64,000 nucleotides of DNA from an uncultured Roseicyclus sp. (GTDB lineage: Bacteria; Pseudomonadota; Alphaproteobacteria; Rhodobacterales; Rhodobacteraceae). The stretch covers positions 186,001 to 250,000 of the forward strand of contig CANLEH010000005.1 in the NCBI GenBank assembly GCA_947489665.1, given 5' to 3'. The position numbers and the translations under genes were made by a program. The notes under the pieces are model-generated. The model was not told where the DNA came from and searched no databases. It saw only the letters and a program-made list of their open reading frames with translations. Shown here piece after piece: positions 33,531 through 41,755 of the stretch. Every line of letters starts with the position of its first letter. Positions within the stretch are counted from its first letter, which is position 1.

Positions 33531-34889
33531 TTACTCAATCGCGCCGAGTTCTTCGTTCATCAGCGCAACCGTTTCTTCGGCCGAGCGCACGCCGTCCACA
33601 TACTCGCGGACCAGGCGGTTGATGATCTGGCTGTTGATGATGCGGCTCGACAGGGCCAGCTGGCCTTCGGCCACACCCCAGCGCTGCGCCACATCCAGTC
33701 CGCCGACGATCTCGTCGATCATCGACTGCTCGTACAGCTCACCCAACGGCGCGCGGCGATCCACGCCCACGTCGAGCGCGGCCCAGGCTTCGACGAACTG
33801 CGTCGGGTTCTCTTCCGTACCGCGACGGATCGGGAACTTGCCCTCCGGCGCAATGGCGAGCGTCGCGGTGTAGCCGTCGTTCATCGAGTATTCGACAAAC
33901 GCCATGGCCGCATCGGTCTCCGCATCTGCGGTGATGCCGAAGTAACGAACGTCACCCCAGGCTGCCCCATCCGGGTTCGACGGGCCGGAGAAGTTGGTCA
34001 CAATCCCCGTGGCTGCCGCCAGATCGCGGCTGGTCGGATCATCGTTGATCGTGGGCGGGGCGCTGTCGCGCAGACCAGCCAGTTCATCAAGGATGAAGGG
34101 CGACCAGATGATCATTGCCGCATTGCCCGAGAAGTAGAGCGTGCGGGACTGATCCCAATACAGCTCACCTTCAGGCGAGGCCTCAACGATGCCGCGATAG
34201 AATTCCAGCACCTCAACGGTTGCCGCTTCATCGAAGCCGGAGAAGCCATTCTCGTCCACCGGCGACGCACCGTTCGCGAGGAAGACATGCTCCAGCACCT
34301 GAGACATGAAGTTTTCGTCCACCTTGGTCGGCGCGACGAAACCATACATCTCTGGCGGGTTGTGCAGCGCTTCCACGGCGGCCATCACGTTGGCGTAGCT
34401 GTTGGGCGGCTCAAGGCCCGCTTCCGCGAACAGGTCCGCACGGTAGACCAGCATCTGGGTCCAGCCATCGACCGGCACCGCGGCATAGCCACCATCGACC
34501 GCAGCCATTTCCAGCGCGCCCGAGGCGAAAGTGCCCGCGCCGAGATTCTCGATCACGTCCGAGGCCGCGTCGCTGTCCAGGATGCCCGCCTCATACCACG
34601 GCAGCGCATATTGCAGCGTGTGGTAGATCACGTCGGGCAGATCGCCCGCCGCGAAGGCTGCCGTCGCGCGCGTGCCCAGATCACTTTCCGTGACCGGGAT
34701 CACTTCCACTTCGATGCCGGTCTCTTCCGTGAAGGCCGCGGCCATCGCTTCCTGGCGCTCCAGACGCTCAGGCTGTTCTTCGGTGGTCCAGAACCGGATC
34801 GAGTCCTGCGCTGCCGCGACGCTGGCCATCGCCAGCCCCGAGACCGCTGCCAGAAGCGCGATGCGTCCTGTGGTTTTGAGATTGGTCAT
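33531..34889 (-). CDS. Sugar ABC transporter substrate-binding protein (family 1)
   Basis: This 452-residue protein has a clear signal peptide (MTNLKTTGRIALLAAVSG, cleaved after VAAAQ). The mature sequence is a CUT1 binding protein: IRFWTTEEQPERLERQEAMAA, GDLPDVIYHTLQYALPWYEAG, VPVDGWTQMLVYRADLF. It delivers substrate to the two unusual permeases. It follows the LacI gene by 22 bases and precedes the MalF-like gene by 108 bases. Confidence 0.93.
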   Translation of the reverse strand: MTNLKTTGRIALLAAVSGLAMASVAAAQDSIRFWTTEEQPERLERQEAMAAAFTEETGIEVEVIPVTESDLGTRATAAFAAGDLPDVIYHTLQYALPWYEAGILDSDAASDVIENLGAGTFASGALEMAAVDGGYAAVPVDGWTQMLVYRADLFAEAGLEPPNSYANVMAAVEALHNPPEMYGFVAPTKVDENFMSQVLEHVFLANGASPVDENGFSGFDEAATVEVLEFYRGIVEASPEGELYWDQSRTLYFSGNAAMIIWSPFILDELAGLRDSAPPTINDDPTSRDLAAATGIVTNFSGPSNPDGAAWGDVRYFGITADAETDAAMAFVEYSMNDGYTATLAIAPEGKFPIRRGTEENPTQFVEAWAALDVGVDRRAPLGELYEQSMIDEIVGGLDVAQRWGVAEGQLALSSRIINSQIINRLVREYVDGVRSAEETVALMNEELGAIE

Positions 34890-34911
34890 GCCTTTCCTCC
34901 CTTTGGTTTTA

Positions 34912-36000
34912 TCAGGCGTTCAGCTTCGCCCGGGTCGTTTGATCCGGGTCGAAATCAGGTAAAAGATCAGATTGCCGCGCAATCAGATGCGCTGGTGCAA
35001 GTTCTCTCAGATGGGTCAGGTCGATGCCGCGAATGCGCGCAATCAACAGCCGTGCAAGGCGTTGGCCGGCAGCTTTATTGTCGACCGAGAAGGTGGTCAG
35101 TGGCGGGTTGGCAACGGCGGAATCCGGGATGCCGTCATAGGCGATAACGGCAAGGTCACGGCCCACCTGCCGCCCCATGCCGTCCGCCGCGCGGTAAAGA
35201 CCCAGTGCTGCCAGATCGAGCGCGCAGACCACCGCCGTCGGTGGCGCATCAGCGGACAGAATGCGACGACCAGCCGCCTCGCCGGCGGGAATATCCAGCA
35301 CCCCTTCCGCCATCGTCGTAGGGTTGGCCTCCAGCCCGGCCTCAGCCATGCCCGCCAGAAAGCCGTCATGGCGCAGATGCGCATAGGTGTAATCGCGCGA
35401 TCCGTTGATGAACCCGATGCGCTTGTGTCCAAAGCCCGCCAGCCGCAACACGGCCAGCCGCATCGCATCCTCACCTGAGATGTCGTACCAGGCGCATCCT
35501 TCCGGATCGCCGGTGCGCCCATACAGGATAAACGGCACCTCACGCGCCTTGCACAATGCCACACGCGGGTCGTCGTACATCGCACGCGGCAGGATGAAGC
35601 CATCTGCCTTCCGCTCGTCGATCAGCCGCCCCATGGAGGTCACTTCATCCTCGACCCCCGTCGCGGTTGAGACGGTCAGCGTCCAGCTTTCTTCCGAGGC
35701 CGCGCGACTGATCCCATCGAGGAAATCGGTCAGGAACGGGCGGTGCAGATCGGCGTTACCGGTGTTCAGAACCAACCCGAGCGAACGAACGCGCCCGGTG
35801 CGGATCGCCTGCGCCTGCGCCAGCGGGCGATAGCCCATCCGCTCGGCCGTGCGGGTCACACGCGCTCGGGTGGATTCAGCGATATCCGGGTACCCGTTCA
35901 GAGCGCGGCTGACGGTTCCTTTCGCCAATCCCAACGCCTCGGCCAGATCATTGATCGTGACCCGTTGCGTCGTTCCATTTGATGCGCCGTTCGGTTGCAT
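34912..36000 (-). CDS. LacI-family regulator of the sugar transport operon
   Basis: This 362-residue LacI protein has its HTH in VTINDLAEALGLAKGTVSRAL (residues about 14-34) and hinge TRTAERMGYRPLAQAQAIR, followed by the effector-binding core (GLVLNTGNADLHRPFLTDFLDGI, AVIAYDGIPDSAVANPPLTTFS). It is the first gene of the importer operon and is preceded by two strong palindromes (36031-36046 and 36064-36077), so it probably represses itself and the operon until the sugar is present. Confidence 0.93.
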   Translation of the reverse strand: MQPNGASNGTTQRVTINDLAEALGLAKGTVSRALNGYPDIAESTRARVTRTAERMGYRPLAQAQAIRTGRVRSLGLVLNTGNADLHRPFLTDFLDGISRAASEESWTLTVSTATGVEDEVTSMGRLIDERKADGFILPRAMYDDPRVALCKAREVPFILYGRTGDPEGCAWYDISGEDAMRLAVLRLAGFGHKRIGFINGSRDYTYAHLRHDGFLAGMAEAGLEANPTTMAEGVLDIPAGEAAGRRILSADAPPTAVVCALDLAALGLYRAADGMGRQVGRDLAVIAYDGIPDSAVANPPLTTFSVDNKAAGQRLARLLIARIRGIDLTHLRELAPAHLIARQSDLLPDFDPDQTTRAKLNA

Positions 36001-36030
36001 CGAATTCCTCCCCGAATCTCAAAATCGGGA

Positions 36031-36077
36031 CCGAAACCGGTTTCGGCAACGGAAAATCGCAATCGAAACCGGTTTTG
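36031..36077. promoter_or_regulatory. Paired LacI-type operators before the sugar transport operon
   Basis: The first site, ccgaaaccggtttcgg (36031-36046), is a perfect 16-base palindrome with central CG. The second, cgaaaccggttttg (36064-36077), has one mismatch. Their centres are 32 bases apart, close to three helical turns, which favours co-operative binding on one face of the DNA. They lie 31 bases and more before the LacI start. Confidence 0.8.
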
Positions 36078-36105
36078 GTCGCTGCAGCGCAGCAATCGGA
36101 AGCGG

Positions 36106-37077
36106 TTAGTTGAGGGTCTCTCGCAGCCAGTTTGTGATATCTTCGACGGCGCGGTCGGTCATTGCGGGGCTTAAGATTTCACCTGCAATTACATGGTGAA
36201 ATGGGTCTCCGCCCTCCTCCGGAACGGCCACTGGAATGACCGTGGAATCCCCGCCCCACCCCTCGGCAAAGTCGCGCGCCGCGGGTGCAGAAATCACCTG
36301 ATCGGTATCGGCGAACATGAACAATGCGGGGATCGAAACGCCGGAATAATCCCGCGCGCGCGTCTCTCGCAGCAGCGTGCCCATCGAAACCGTGGCCACC
36401 GTCGGGTACTGAGTCGTCCAGTACGTTCCGTGCCCCTCGTTGATCGGCTCAAAGCTGCGCTCGGCCCCCGCAATCCACGGCACCCAGACCCGCGCGCCGA
36501 ACATCTCCAACAGCGGCCCCGCCGGGTTCGCCACCTCAATATTGGGTGAGATCATCACAACGGCCTCAACCGCCTCGGCATGCTCCGGCTCCGCCAGAAC
36601 GTAGGCCGCAAGCGTTGCGCCCGTTGAGGTGCCCATGACCACAACCTCGTCACCCACCGCGCGTGCGATCTGAAGGAACAGTTCAGCATCCGCGACCCAA
36701 TCGCCTGCCCGCGCGTCGCCCAGTGCGGCGCCGCTGCGCCCATGGCCGGTCAATCGTGCAAAGACCAGGTTCGCGCCAAATTGCTCGGCTACGCGGTCAG
36801 GGACGGGGCGGATTTCCTCGGACGTTGCCGAGAAGCCGTGCAGGTAAAGCAAAACGGTTTCTGTCTGCGCGCCTTCCTCTCCGGCCCAGACAATCCGCGC
36901 CTCAGTACCAGGCGTGATGTCATCCGCATTTTCGCGCGCGGCCAGATAACCCACCGGGTCGTTGACTTGTGCGGGCGCTTCCCGCTGGATCTGCTCTCCC
37001 GGTACGAAGATCACCACGGCCAGCACCACGCCGACCAGGATCAGGATCCGCCCCAACCACTTCCCCATTTTACGCAT
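36106..37077 (-). CDS. Membrane-anchored alpha/beta hydrolase
   Basis: This 323-residue protein starts with an N-terminal hydrophobic helix (about residues 8-25, GRILILVGVVLAVVIFV), so it is anchored or exported. The hydrolase part has HGFSATSEE, nucleophile GTSTGATLAAY, acid in FADTDQVIS and His in FHHVIAGE. It overlaps the upstream hydrolase gene by eight bases. Its closest general resemblance is to carboxylesterases and monoacylglycerol lipase-like proteins; the substrate is unknown. Confidence 0.83.
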   Translation of the reverse strand: MRKMGKWLGRILILVGVVLAVVIFVPGEQIQREAPAQVNDPVGYLAARENADDITPGTEARIVWAGEEGAQTETVLLYLHGFSATSEEIRPVPDRVAEQFGANLVFARLTGHGRSGAALGDARAGDWVADAELFLQIARAVGDEVVVMGTSTGATLAAYVLAEPEHAEAVEAVVMISPNIEVANPAGPLLEMFGARVWVPWIAGAERSFEPINEGHGTYWTTQYPTVATVSMGTLLRETRARDYSGVSIPALFMFADTDQVISAPAARDFAEGWGGDSTVIPVAVPEEGGDPFHHVIAGEILSPAMTDRAVEDITNWLRETLN

Positions 37078-37819
37078 GGATCAAAACCTCTTCGACCGAG
37101 CGCGTGATCGTATCGAGGCACTCGGGGGTTGAGAACCGATGATCCGCATCCTTGATCAGTTCAAGGTGAATGTTGTCCCCCTCCACATGGTCCAGCAGTC
37201 GCAAGGCAACCTCCGTGGGCACGTCCATGTCAGCGGTGCCTTGCAGCATCCGCATTGGCACATCGACGCGAAGCGGGCCGCGCAGAACGAAGTGATTGCG
37301 TCCATCTTCTATAAGTTTCCGCGTGATCACCATCGCATCCCCGTATTCCGAAGGCAGCGCAATCTCGCCCTCCTCCATCACGGTCTTGCGCTCTTCCTCC
37401 GTCCAGACGTCCCAATACCCATCCTCGGTAAAGTCCGGCGCTGCCGCGATCGTCACGATCCCTGCCAGTTTCTCGGGCATGCGTTGCGCCAGCAAAAGCG
37501 CCTGCCAGCCCCCCATGGATGAGCCCACCACAACCACCTTGCCCTCGGTCAGTCCCTCCAGCGCCGCTACCGTGTCCTCGTGCCATTCGCCAATGCAGCC
37601 TTCGGTGAAGTCGCCCGAGCTATCGCCATGCCCGGAATAGTCGAATCGCAGAAATTCACGGCCCGATCTGCGGGCCCAGGCCTCCAAATGCACCGCCTTC
37701 GTGCCGGTCATATCCGAGCGTAAACCGCCCAAAAACACCACCGCCGGCATGCGCCCTGAAAATTTGTGATAGGCCAGCGTGCGCCCCTGAGGCGTCTCCA
37801 GAAACTGCGTATCACCCAT
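37070..37819 (-). CDS. Alpha/beta hydrolase (ABHD10-like thioesterase)
   Basis: This 249-residue cytoplasmic hydrolase has LRFDYSGHGDSSGDF, nucleophile VGSSMGGWQALLL, and catalytic His in DADHRFSTPE. The pattern FLGGLRSDMTGTKA near the N-terminus is that of ABHD10-like depalmitoylases/esterases common in alphaproteobacteria. It is the first of two coupled hydrolase genes and is divergent from the ArsR-type regulator. Confidence 0.84.
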   Translation of the reverse strand: MGDTQFLETPQGRTLAYHKFSGRMPAVVFLGGLRSDMTGTKAVHLEAWARRSGREFLRFDYSGHGDSSGDFTEGCIGEWHEDTVAALEGLTEGKVVVVGSSMGGWQALLLAQRMPEKLAGIVTIAAAPDFTEDGYWDVWTEEERKTVMEEGEIALPSEYGDAMVITRKLIEDGRNHFVLRGPLRVDVPMRMLQGTADMDVPTEVALRLLDHVEGDNIHLELIKDADHRFSTPECLDTITRSVEEVLIHA

Positions 37820-37928
37820 TTACCTGCCCCTTATTTCACTGGCCTTTCGTTGGCCAGCACCCTGCCCCGCCGCGTCCGCCATCGCAACACGATCCCCGCG
37901 TCATGGGCGGAGCCTCGCGCAAATTCTA

Positions 37929-37963
37929 TACGTGACCATCTTGTCACGTAACTAATTAGTCAC
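37929..37963. promoter_or_regulatory. Overlapping inverted repeats before the ArsR-SRPBCC gene
   Basis: A perfect inverted repeat tacgtgac-N6-gtcacgta (37929-37950) overlaps a second near-palindrome gtaactaattagtcac (37948-37963, one mismatch). They end 13 bases before the ATG at 37977 and cover an AT-rich, promoter-like stretch. This fits autoregulation by the ArsR domain of the next gene. Confidence 0.65.
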
Positions 37964-37976
37964 ATATAATCACTCC

Positions 37977-38744
37977 ATGGATGCAATCTTCAAAGCCCTG
38001 GGCGACCCCGCCCGCCGTGCGATCCTCGACAGCCTTCGGGCGCACGACGGTCAGACCCTCACCGATCTCGAAGAGCAGTTCGAGATGACGCGCTTCGGCG
38101 TGATGAAACACCTCAACGTGCTGGAAGACGCCTCCCTCATCGTCACGACCAAGAAGGGGCGGTTCAAATACCACTATCTCAACGCCCTGCCCCTGCAGGA
38201 AGCGATTGACCGCTGGATCGACCCGCTTCTGGCCAAACCCGCCGCACGCGCCGTGATTGACCTCAAAACCAAGCTGGAGACTGCTCCGATGTTAGACGCC
38301 ACTGAGACCCCCGACTTCGTCCACCAAACCCTCATCCAATGCTCCGCCGCCGCCCTTTGGGATGCCCTCATCAACGGCGAGGCCACCCCGCACTACTATT
38401 TCGACACGGTGCTGGAGGGAGAGGCCAAACGCGGCGAGACGCTTACCTACCGCGCCCCAGACGGGTCCGAGATGCTCACCTGCGATGTCATCGCCTCCGA
38501 CCCGCCCAAGCGGCTCGAGATGACGTTTACCCCGCATTTCATGGGGCCAGACGTGCCAACCACACGCCATGTCTATGTCGTCGACGAGATGCCCGGCGCC
38601 TGCCGCCTGACCATCGAGCACTACGACCTCCCACCCGAACTGGAAGGCATCCGCAACGGATGGGTCCTGATCGCCTCGCGCCTGAAAACGTGGTTGGAAA
38701 CCGGCAAGCCCCTGCCCGTCGCGCCTGAGATGATGGGAGGCTGA
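37977..38744 (+). CDS. ArsR-family regulator fused to SRPBCC (AHSA1) domain
   Basis: This 255-residue two-domain protein has an ArsR winged helix in residues 1-85 (IFKALGDPARRAILDSLRAHDGQTLTDLEE, FGVMKHLNVLEDASLIVT) without a metal-binding ELCVCDL motif. Residues about 110-245 form an AHSA1/START-like cavity (TLIQCSAAALWDALINGE, LTIEHYDLPPE). Such fusions may sense a hydrophobic ligand directly. A stand-alone SRPBCC gene follows four bases later and resembles its second domain. Confidence 0.88.
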   Translation: MDAIFKALGDPARRAILDSLRAHDGQTLTDLEEQFEMTRFGVMKHLNVLEDASLIVTTKKGRFKYHYLNALPLQEAIDRWIDPLLAKPAARAVIDLKTKLETAPMLDATETPDFVHQTLIQCSAAALWDALINGEATPHYYFDTVLEGEAKRGETLTYRAPDGSEMLTCDVIASDPPKRLEMTFTPHFMGPDVPTTRHVYVVDEMPGACRLTIEHYDLPPELEGIRNGWVLIASRLKTWLETGKPLPVAPEMMGG

Positions 38745-38748
38745 CCCA

Positions 38749-39192
38749 ATGGCCGCAAAACCCGATTTCATGATGCAGACCTTCATTCGCTGCACCAACG
38801 ACGCGCTCTGGGACGCGCTCCGCGAACCAGAAGTGATCTCGGAATACCATTTCCTGTCACCCAAGATCACGCTCACCGATGGCGTCTATACCTACGAGAC
38901 CCCAGATGGCGGCACCATGATGCTGGCCCGCACATTGGTCGAAGACCCGAAATCCCGCATTGAACACACGTTCGAGCCGCATTGGGCCCCCGACATCCCG
39001 CCGTCTCGCTCTGTTTTCCTGCTGACGCCCGAGGCGCAACACATGAAACTCGTGATCGAACATTACGACCTGCACTTCCCGGTGGTCCCCGGCGAAGGTG
39101 TCGCCGACGGGTGGGAGCGGTGGGCCGCGGGCCTGAAAACCTTCCTCGAGACCGGCGAGGCCCTTCGTTTCAATGAGAAAGGAACCCTCTGA
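38749..39192 (+). CDS. SRPBCC (AHSA1)-domain protein
   Basis: This 147-residue, single START-like domain has the same pattern as the C-terminal half of the upstream regulator: QTFIRCTNDALWDALREPE, LVIEHYDLHFPVVPGEG, GWERWAAGLKTFLETG. It was probably generated by duplication of that domain. It likely binds a small hydrophobic compound. It is co-transcribed with the regulator and the MAPEG gene. Confidence 0.85.
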   Translation: MAAKPDFMMQTFIRCTNDALWDALREPEVISEYHFLSPKITLTDGVYTYETPDGGTMMLARTLVEDPKSRIEHTFEPHWAPDIPPSRSVFLLTPEAQHMKLVIEHYDLHFPVVPGEGVADGWERWAAGLKTFLETGEALRFNEKGTL

Positions 39193-39590
39193 TAACCCCC
39201 GAACTCTTCTGGCTCACCATGACCGCCCTTCTGGCCGCCTCCATGTGGATGCCCTTCATCATCGGTGTGAACGCAGTCGGCATGCCGATGCCGTCCGAGA
39301 ACCGCCCGCCGGACGTGTCCCAGGCCCCGCCCTGGGTCCACCGCGCCTGGCGCGCGCACTTAAACCTGTTGGAGCAATTCCTGCCCTTCGCCGTGATCGT
39401 CCTGATCGCCCATCTCGCGGGCGTCTCCACTCCGGTGACTGCCACCGCCGCCATGGCCTTCTTCGCCATCCGCGTGGTCCATGCAGTCTGGATGATCTCG
39501 GGCCTGCCTGTCTTGCCGGTCCGCCCGATCCTCTTCACCCTCGGTTGGATCGCCATCTGCGTCATCGGCGGGGCCGTGCTTCTCGCCTAA
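39192..39590 (+). CDS. MAPEG-family membrane protein, apparent non-ATG start
   Basis: This is a membrane protein of about 132 residues with four helices and the MAPEG pattern RPPDVSQAPPWVHRAWRAHLNLLEQFLPF. The first ATG (39219) would remove TPELFWLT, the usual start of family members, and has no ribosome-binding site. Upstream in frame only ATA (39192) and CTG (39189) are available, with AAAGGA at ideal spacing before them. Initiation at one of these, sharing bases with the previous stop, is the best reading. The family contains glutathione-linked and eicosanoid enzymes; bacterial members are poorly known. Confidence 0.72.
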   Translation: MTPELFWLTMTALLAASMWMPFIIGVNAVGMPMPSENRPPDVSQAPPWVHRAWRAHLNLLEQFLPFAVIVLIAHLAGVSTPVTATAAMAFFAIRVVHAVWMISGLPVLPVRPILFTLGWIAICVIGGAVLLA

Positions 39591-40249
39591 GCATCAATCG
39601 ACTGCGCCAGTACCCGGCTGATTTCCTTCGGGCTCCGGCCCGACTGATCCGCCCATGCGTTGAACGCGCCTTGAACCGCCTGCATCCCCTTCTGCGATGT
39701 GGGCGGTTTGTCGATCACCCCCTCGGCAATCAACCGCCCCACCACGTCTTTCCCGAGCACATAGCCATCCAGCCCCATCTTGCGCAGCATATACTGCGCC
39801 GAGGTGCCGGACATATGGCTGCCCCCCTTGCCCAGCCACAGCAAAAGTCCCGCAAAATCCTCTCGTGGCCAGCCCGCAACCTTTGCGCCAAAGCCGCCCT
39901 CAACACTCTGGATCAACTGCGCATTCACCTGCACCGCGCGGATCTTCTTGCCATTGCGCACGATCCGCGTGTCCTGCGTCAGCTCCTCAAACCAATCCTC
40001 CGGCATGAACGCACAGCGCGCCACGTCGAAGCCATCAAACGCCGCCTCGAATCCAGGCCATTTCTTGTCGATCACATCCCAGTTGAACCCGGCCTGAAAC
40101 ACTGCCCGCGTCATCTCGGCCAGCCAGCGATCATCCGCGACGGCCGCGATGTTTTCCGTCGCGGCCGCCGGCGCGATCCCGCCCAGCACCGCGTCCGCCC
40201 CGCCCTTCCGCTGAGCCGCAATCTCTAAAATCTCGTCAAACGTGCGCAT
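39587..40249 (-). CDS. DNA-3-methyladenine glycosylase I-like protein
   Basis: This 220-residue protein has the helix-hairpin-helix glycosylase pattern of the TAG family: LAEMTRAVFQAGFNWDVIDKKWPGFEAAF and IRAVQVNAQLIQSVEGGFG. It would excise 3-methyladenine from DNA. The zinc-binding Cys/His set of canonical Tag is not evident, so it belongs to a variant branch. Its 3' end overlaps the convergent MAPEG gene by three bases. Confidence 0.78.
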   Translation of the reverse strand: MRTFDEILEIAAQRKGGADAVLGGIAPAAATENIAAVADDRWLAEMTRAVFQAGFNWDVIDKKWPGFEAAFDGFDVARCAFMPEDWFEELTQDTRIVRNGKKIRAVQVNAQLIQSVEGGFGAKVAGWPREDFAGLLLWLGKGGSHMSGTSAQYMLRKMGLDGYVLGKDVVGRLIAEGVIDKPPTSQKGMQAVQGAFNAWADQSGRSPKEISRVLAQSIDA

Positions 40250-40386
40250 ATCGCCCCCCTCTGTGCCGGTTCCGCGGCACAGCTTGGCCGTTCGGATCGC
40301 CCAACACTAGCCCCGATGCCAATCCATACCGGCTCGAAACCAATCCACCCGATTGACGCCCCTGCCCGCGTCTCTAGGGTGCACAA

Positions 40387-41556
40387 ATGTCCGATCCCGC
40401 CCCCCGCCTTCTCATCCCCACGCTTTCGGCTGTGAACTTCATCGTCGGGATGGGCGCGTTCCTGACGGTCGGCATTATTGAACCCATTGCCGACGATTTC
40501 GGCGTCACCGACGCGCAATCCGGCGCGCTGCTGACCACCTACGCCATCCTTTACGCGATCCTCTCACCGCTTTTGGTATCCCTCACCGGAAAAATCGGCA
40601 GGCGCCGCGTGCTGGCGATGGGCCTTGCCATTTTCGGCCTGTCTGCGCTGATATCTGCGATCGCACCCACACTTTTCACGCTGCACGTCTCACGCGGCAT
40701 CGCCGCCATGGGGGCTGGCGTCATCACACCCGTCACCGCCGCCGTCGCCGCCATGCTCACTGCGCCGGAACGGCGCGCACGCACGCTGGCTGCCGTCTTT
40801 GCGGGCCTGACCATCGCGCAGGCCGTGGGCATCCCCGTCGGCGGTTGGGTCGCCTATACCTTCGGCTGGCGCTACGCCTTTGCGATCGTGGCCATCCTCA
40901 GCGTCCCGGCCCTGTTCATCCTTTGGCGCATCGTGCCCGCGGGCCTGTCCTTTGCACCCGTCTCGCTGAGGGACCTTGGCAAAACCCTGACAGACGCGCC
41001 CTTGATGGCGGCTGTTCTCTTTACCGCGACCTTCCTCGGCTCGATCTTCGTCCTCTACACCTATTTCGCGCCACTTCTGGCCGCCGATATGGGCTATGCC
41101 CGCGACGGAATTACCGTCGCCCTTTTCATCTTTGGCCTCGGTGCCATTGCCGGGAACTACGTGGGCGGCGCACTGTCGGACCGCATCGGTGCGTCCCGCA
41201 CGCTCCTGATCCTCACGGTCCTGCAGATTGTGACCCTGCCGCTCTATTCCTACCTCCCCCTGCCCACACCGATCCTGATGGCCTACACCTTTCTCTGGTC
41301 GGTGATCGGCTGGTCCTTTGGCGCGGCCCAGCAGGTCCGCCTAGTGTCGCTGGATCCCGCCCGCGCGCCTGTCCTGCTCAGCCTCAACGCCGCCTGCATT
41401 TACGTGGGCGCCGCAGCCGGTTCCGCCATCGGCGGGGCCGTGATCGAGGCGCGCTCAGAATCCGCACTGGGCCTCGCCGCCGCCCTCGTCATGGTCGCAG
41501 GCCTCGCGCACCTGATCGCCTCCGACCGCGCCACCGCGCACAGCACCCGCAGCTAA
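40387..41556 (+). CDS. MFS transporter, drug/sugar efflux type
   Basis: This 389-residue protein has about 12 transmembrane helices, with the cytoplasmic loop motif LTGKIGRRRVLAMG after helix 2 and SRGIAAMGAGVITPVTAAVAA in helix 4. It resembles the arabinose-efflux/DHA1 (YdhP, AraJ) group. The 5' neighbour is the glycosylase on the other strand. The substrate is unknown. Confidence 0.87.
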   Translation: MSDPAPRLLIPTLSAVNFIVGMGAFLTVGIIEPIADDFGVTDAQSGALLTTYAILYAILSPLLVSLTGKIGRRRVLAMGLAIFGLSALISAIAPTLFTLHVSRGIAAMGAGVITPVTAAVAAMLTAPERRARTLAAVFAGLTIAQAVGIPVGGWVAYTFGWRYAFAIVAILSVPALFILWRIVPAGLSFAPVSLRDLGKTLTDAPLMAAVLFTATFLGSIFVLYTYFAPLLAADMGYARDGITVALFIFGLGAIAGNYVGGALSDRIGASRTLLILTVLQIVTLPLYSYLPLPTPILMAYTFLWSVIGWSFGAAQQVRLVSLDPARAPVLLSLNAACIYVGAAAGSAIGGAVIEARSESALGLAAALVMVAGLAHLIASDRATAHSTRS

Positions 41557-41567
41557 GGCACGATCCG

Positions 41568-41635
41568 CCCCTCTTTGTTCCCAAAATATGCCCGCCGCGT
41601 TGCCCGATAGGTGCCTCCGGCACCGTAAGGGAGGC
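41568..41635. repeat. Dispersed repeat after the MFS gene
   Basis: The sequence ctttgttcccaaaatatgcc here is identical, over 21 bases in total (41572-41592), to 27106-27126. The following part differs: a hairpin-forming gtgcctccggcac and gcctccggcaccgtaagggaggc instead of the G-run stem. It follows the MFS stop by 11 bases and may act in 3'-end formation. Confidence 0.55.
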
Positions 41636-41755
41636 ATCCGCCCTCGCATCCTGTCACCCCAGTTGACAATTCAGCGCCCCCTCGCCAAAAGCGCCGAACA
41701 TACATACCCGCAACCGGGCGTTCCGTAGGCGCCAAACCGACGAGGAGCCAACGAA

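Noticed and set aside
33528-35147. Long plus-strand open frame opposite the sugar-binding protein and LacI genes
   Set aside because: It spans two well-supported minus-strand genes and has Arg/His-rich shadow composition.
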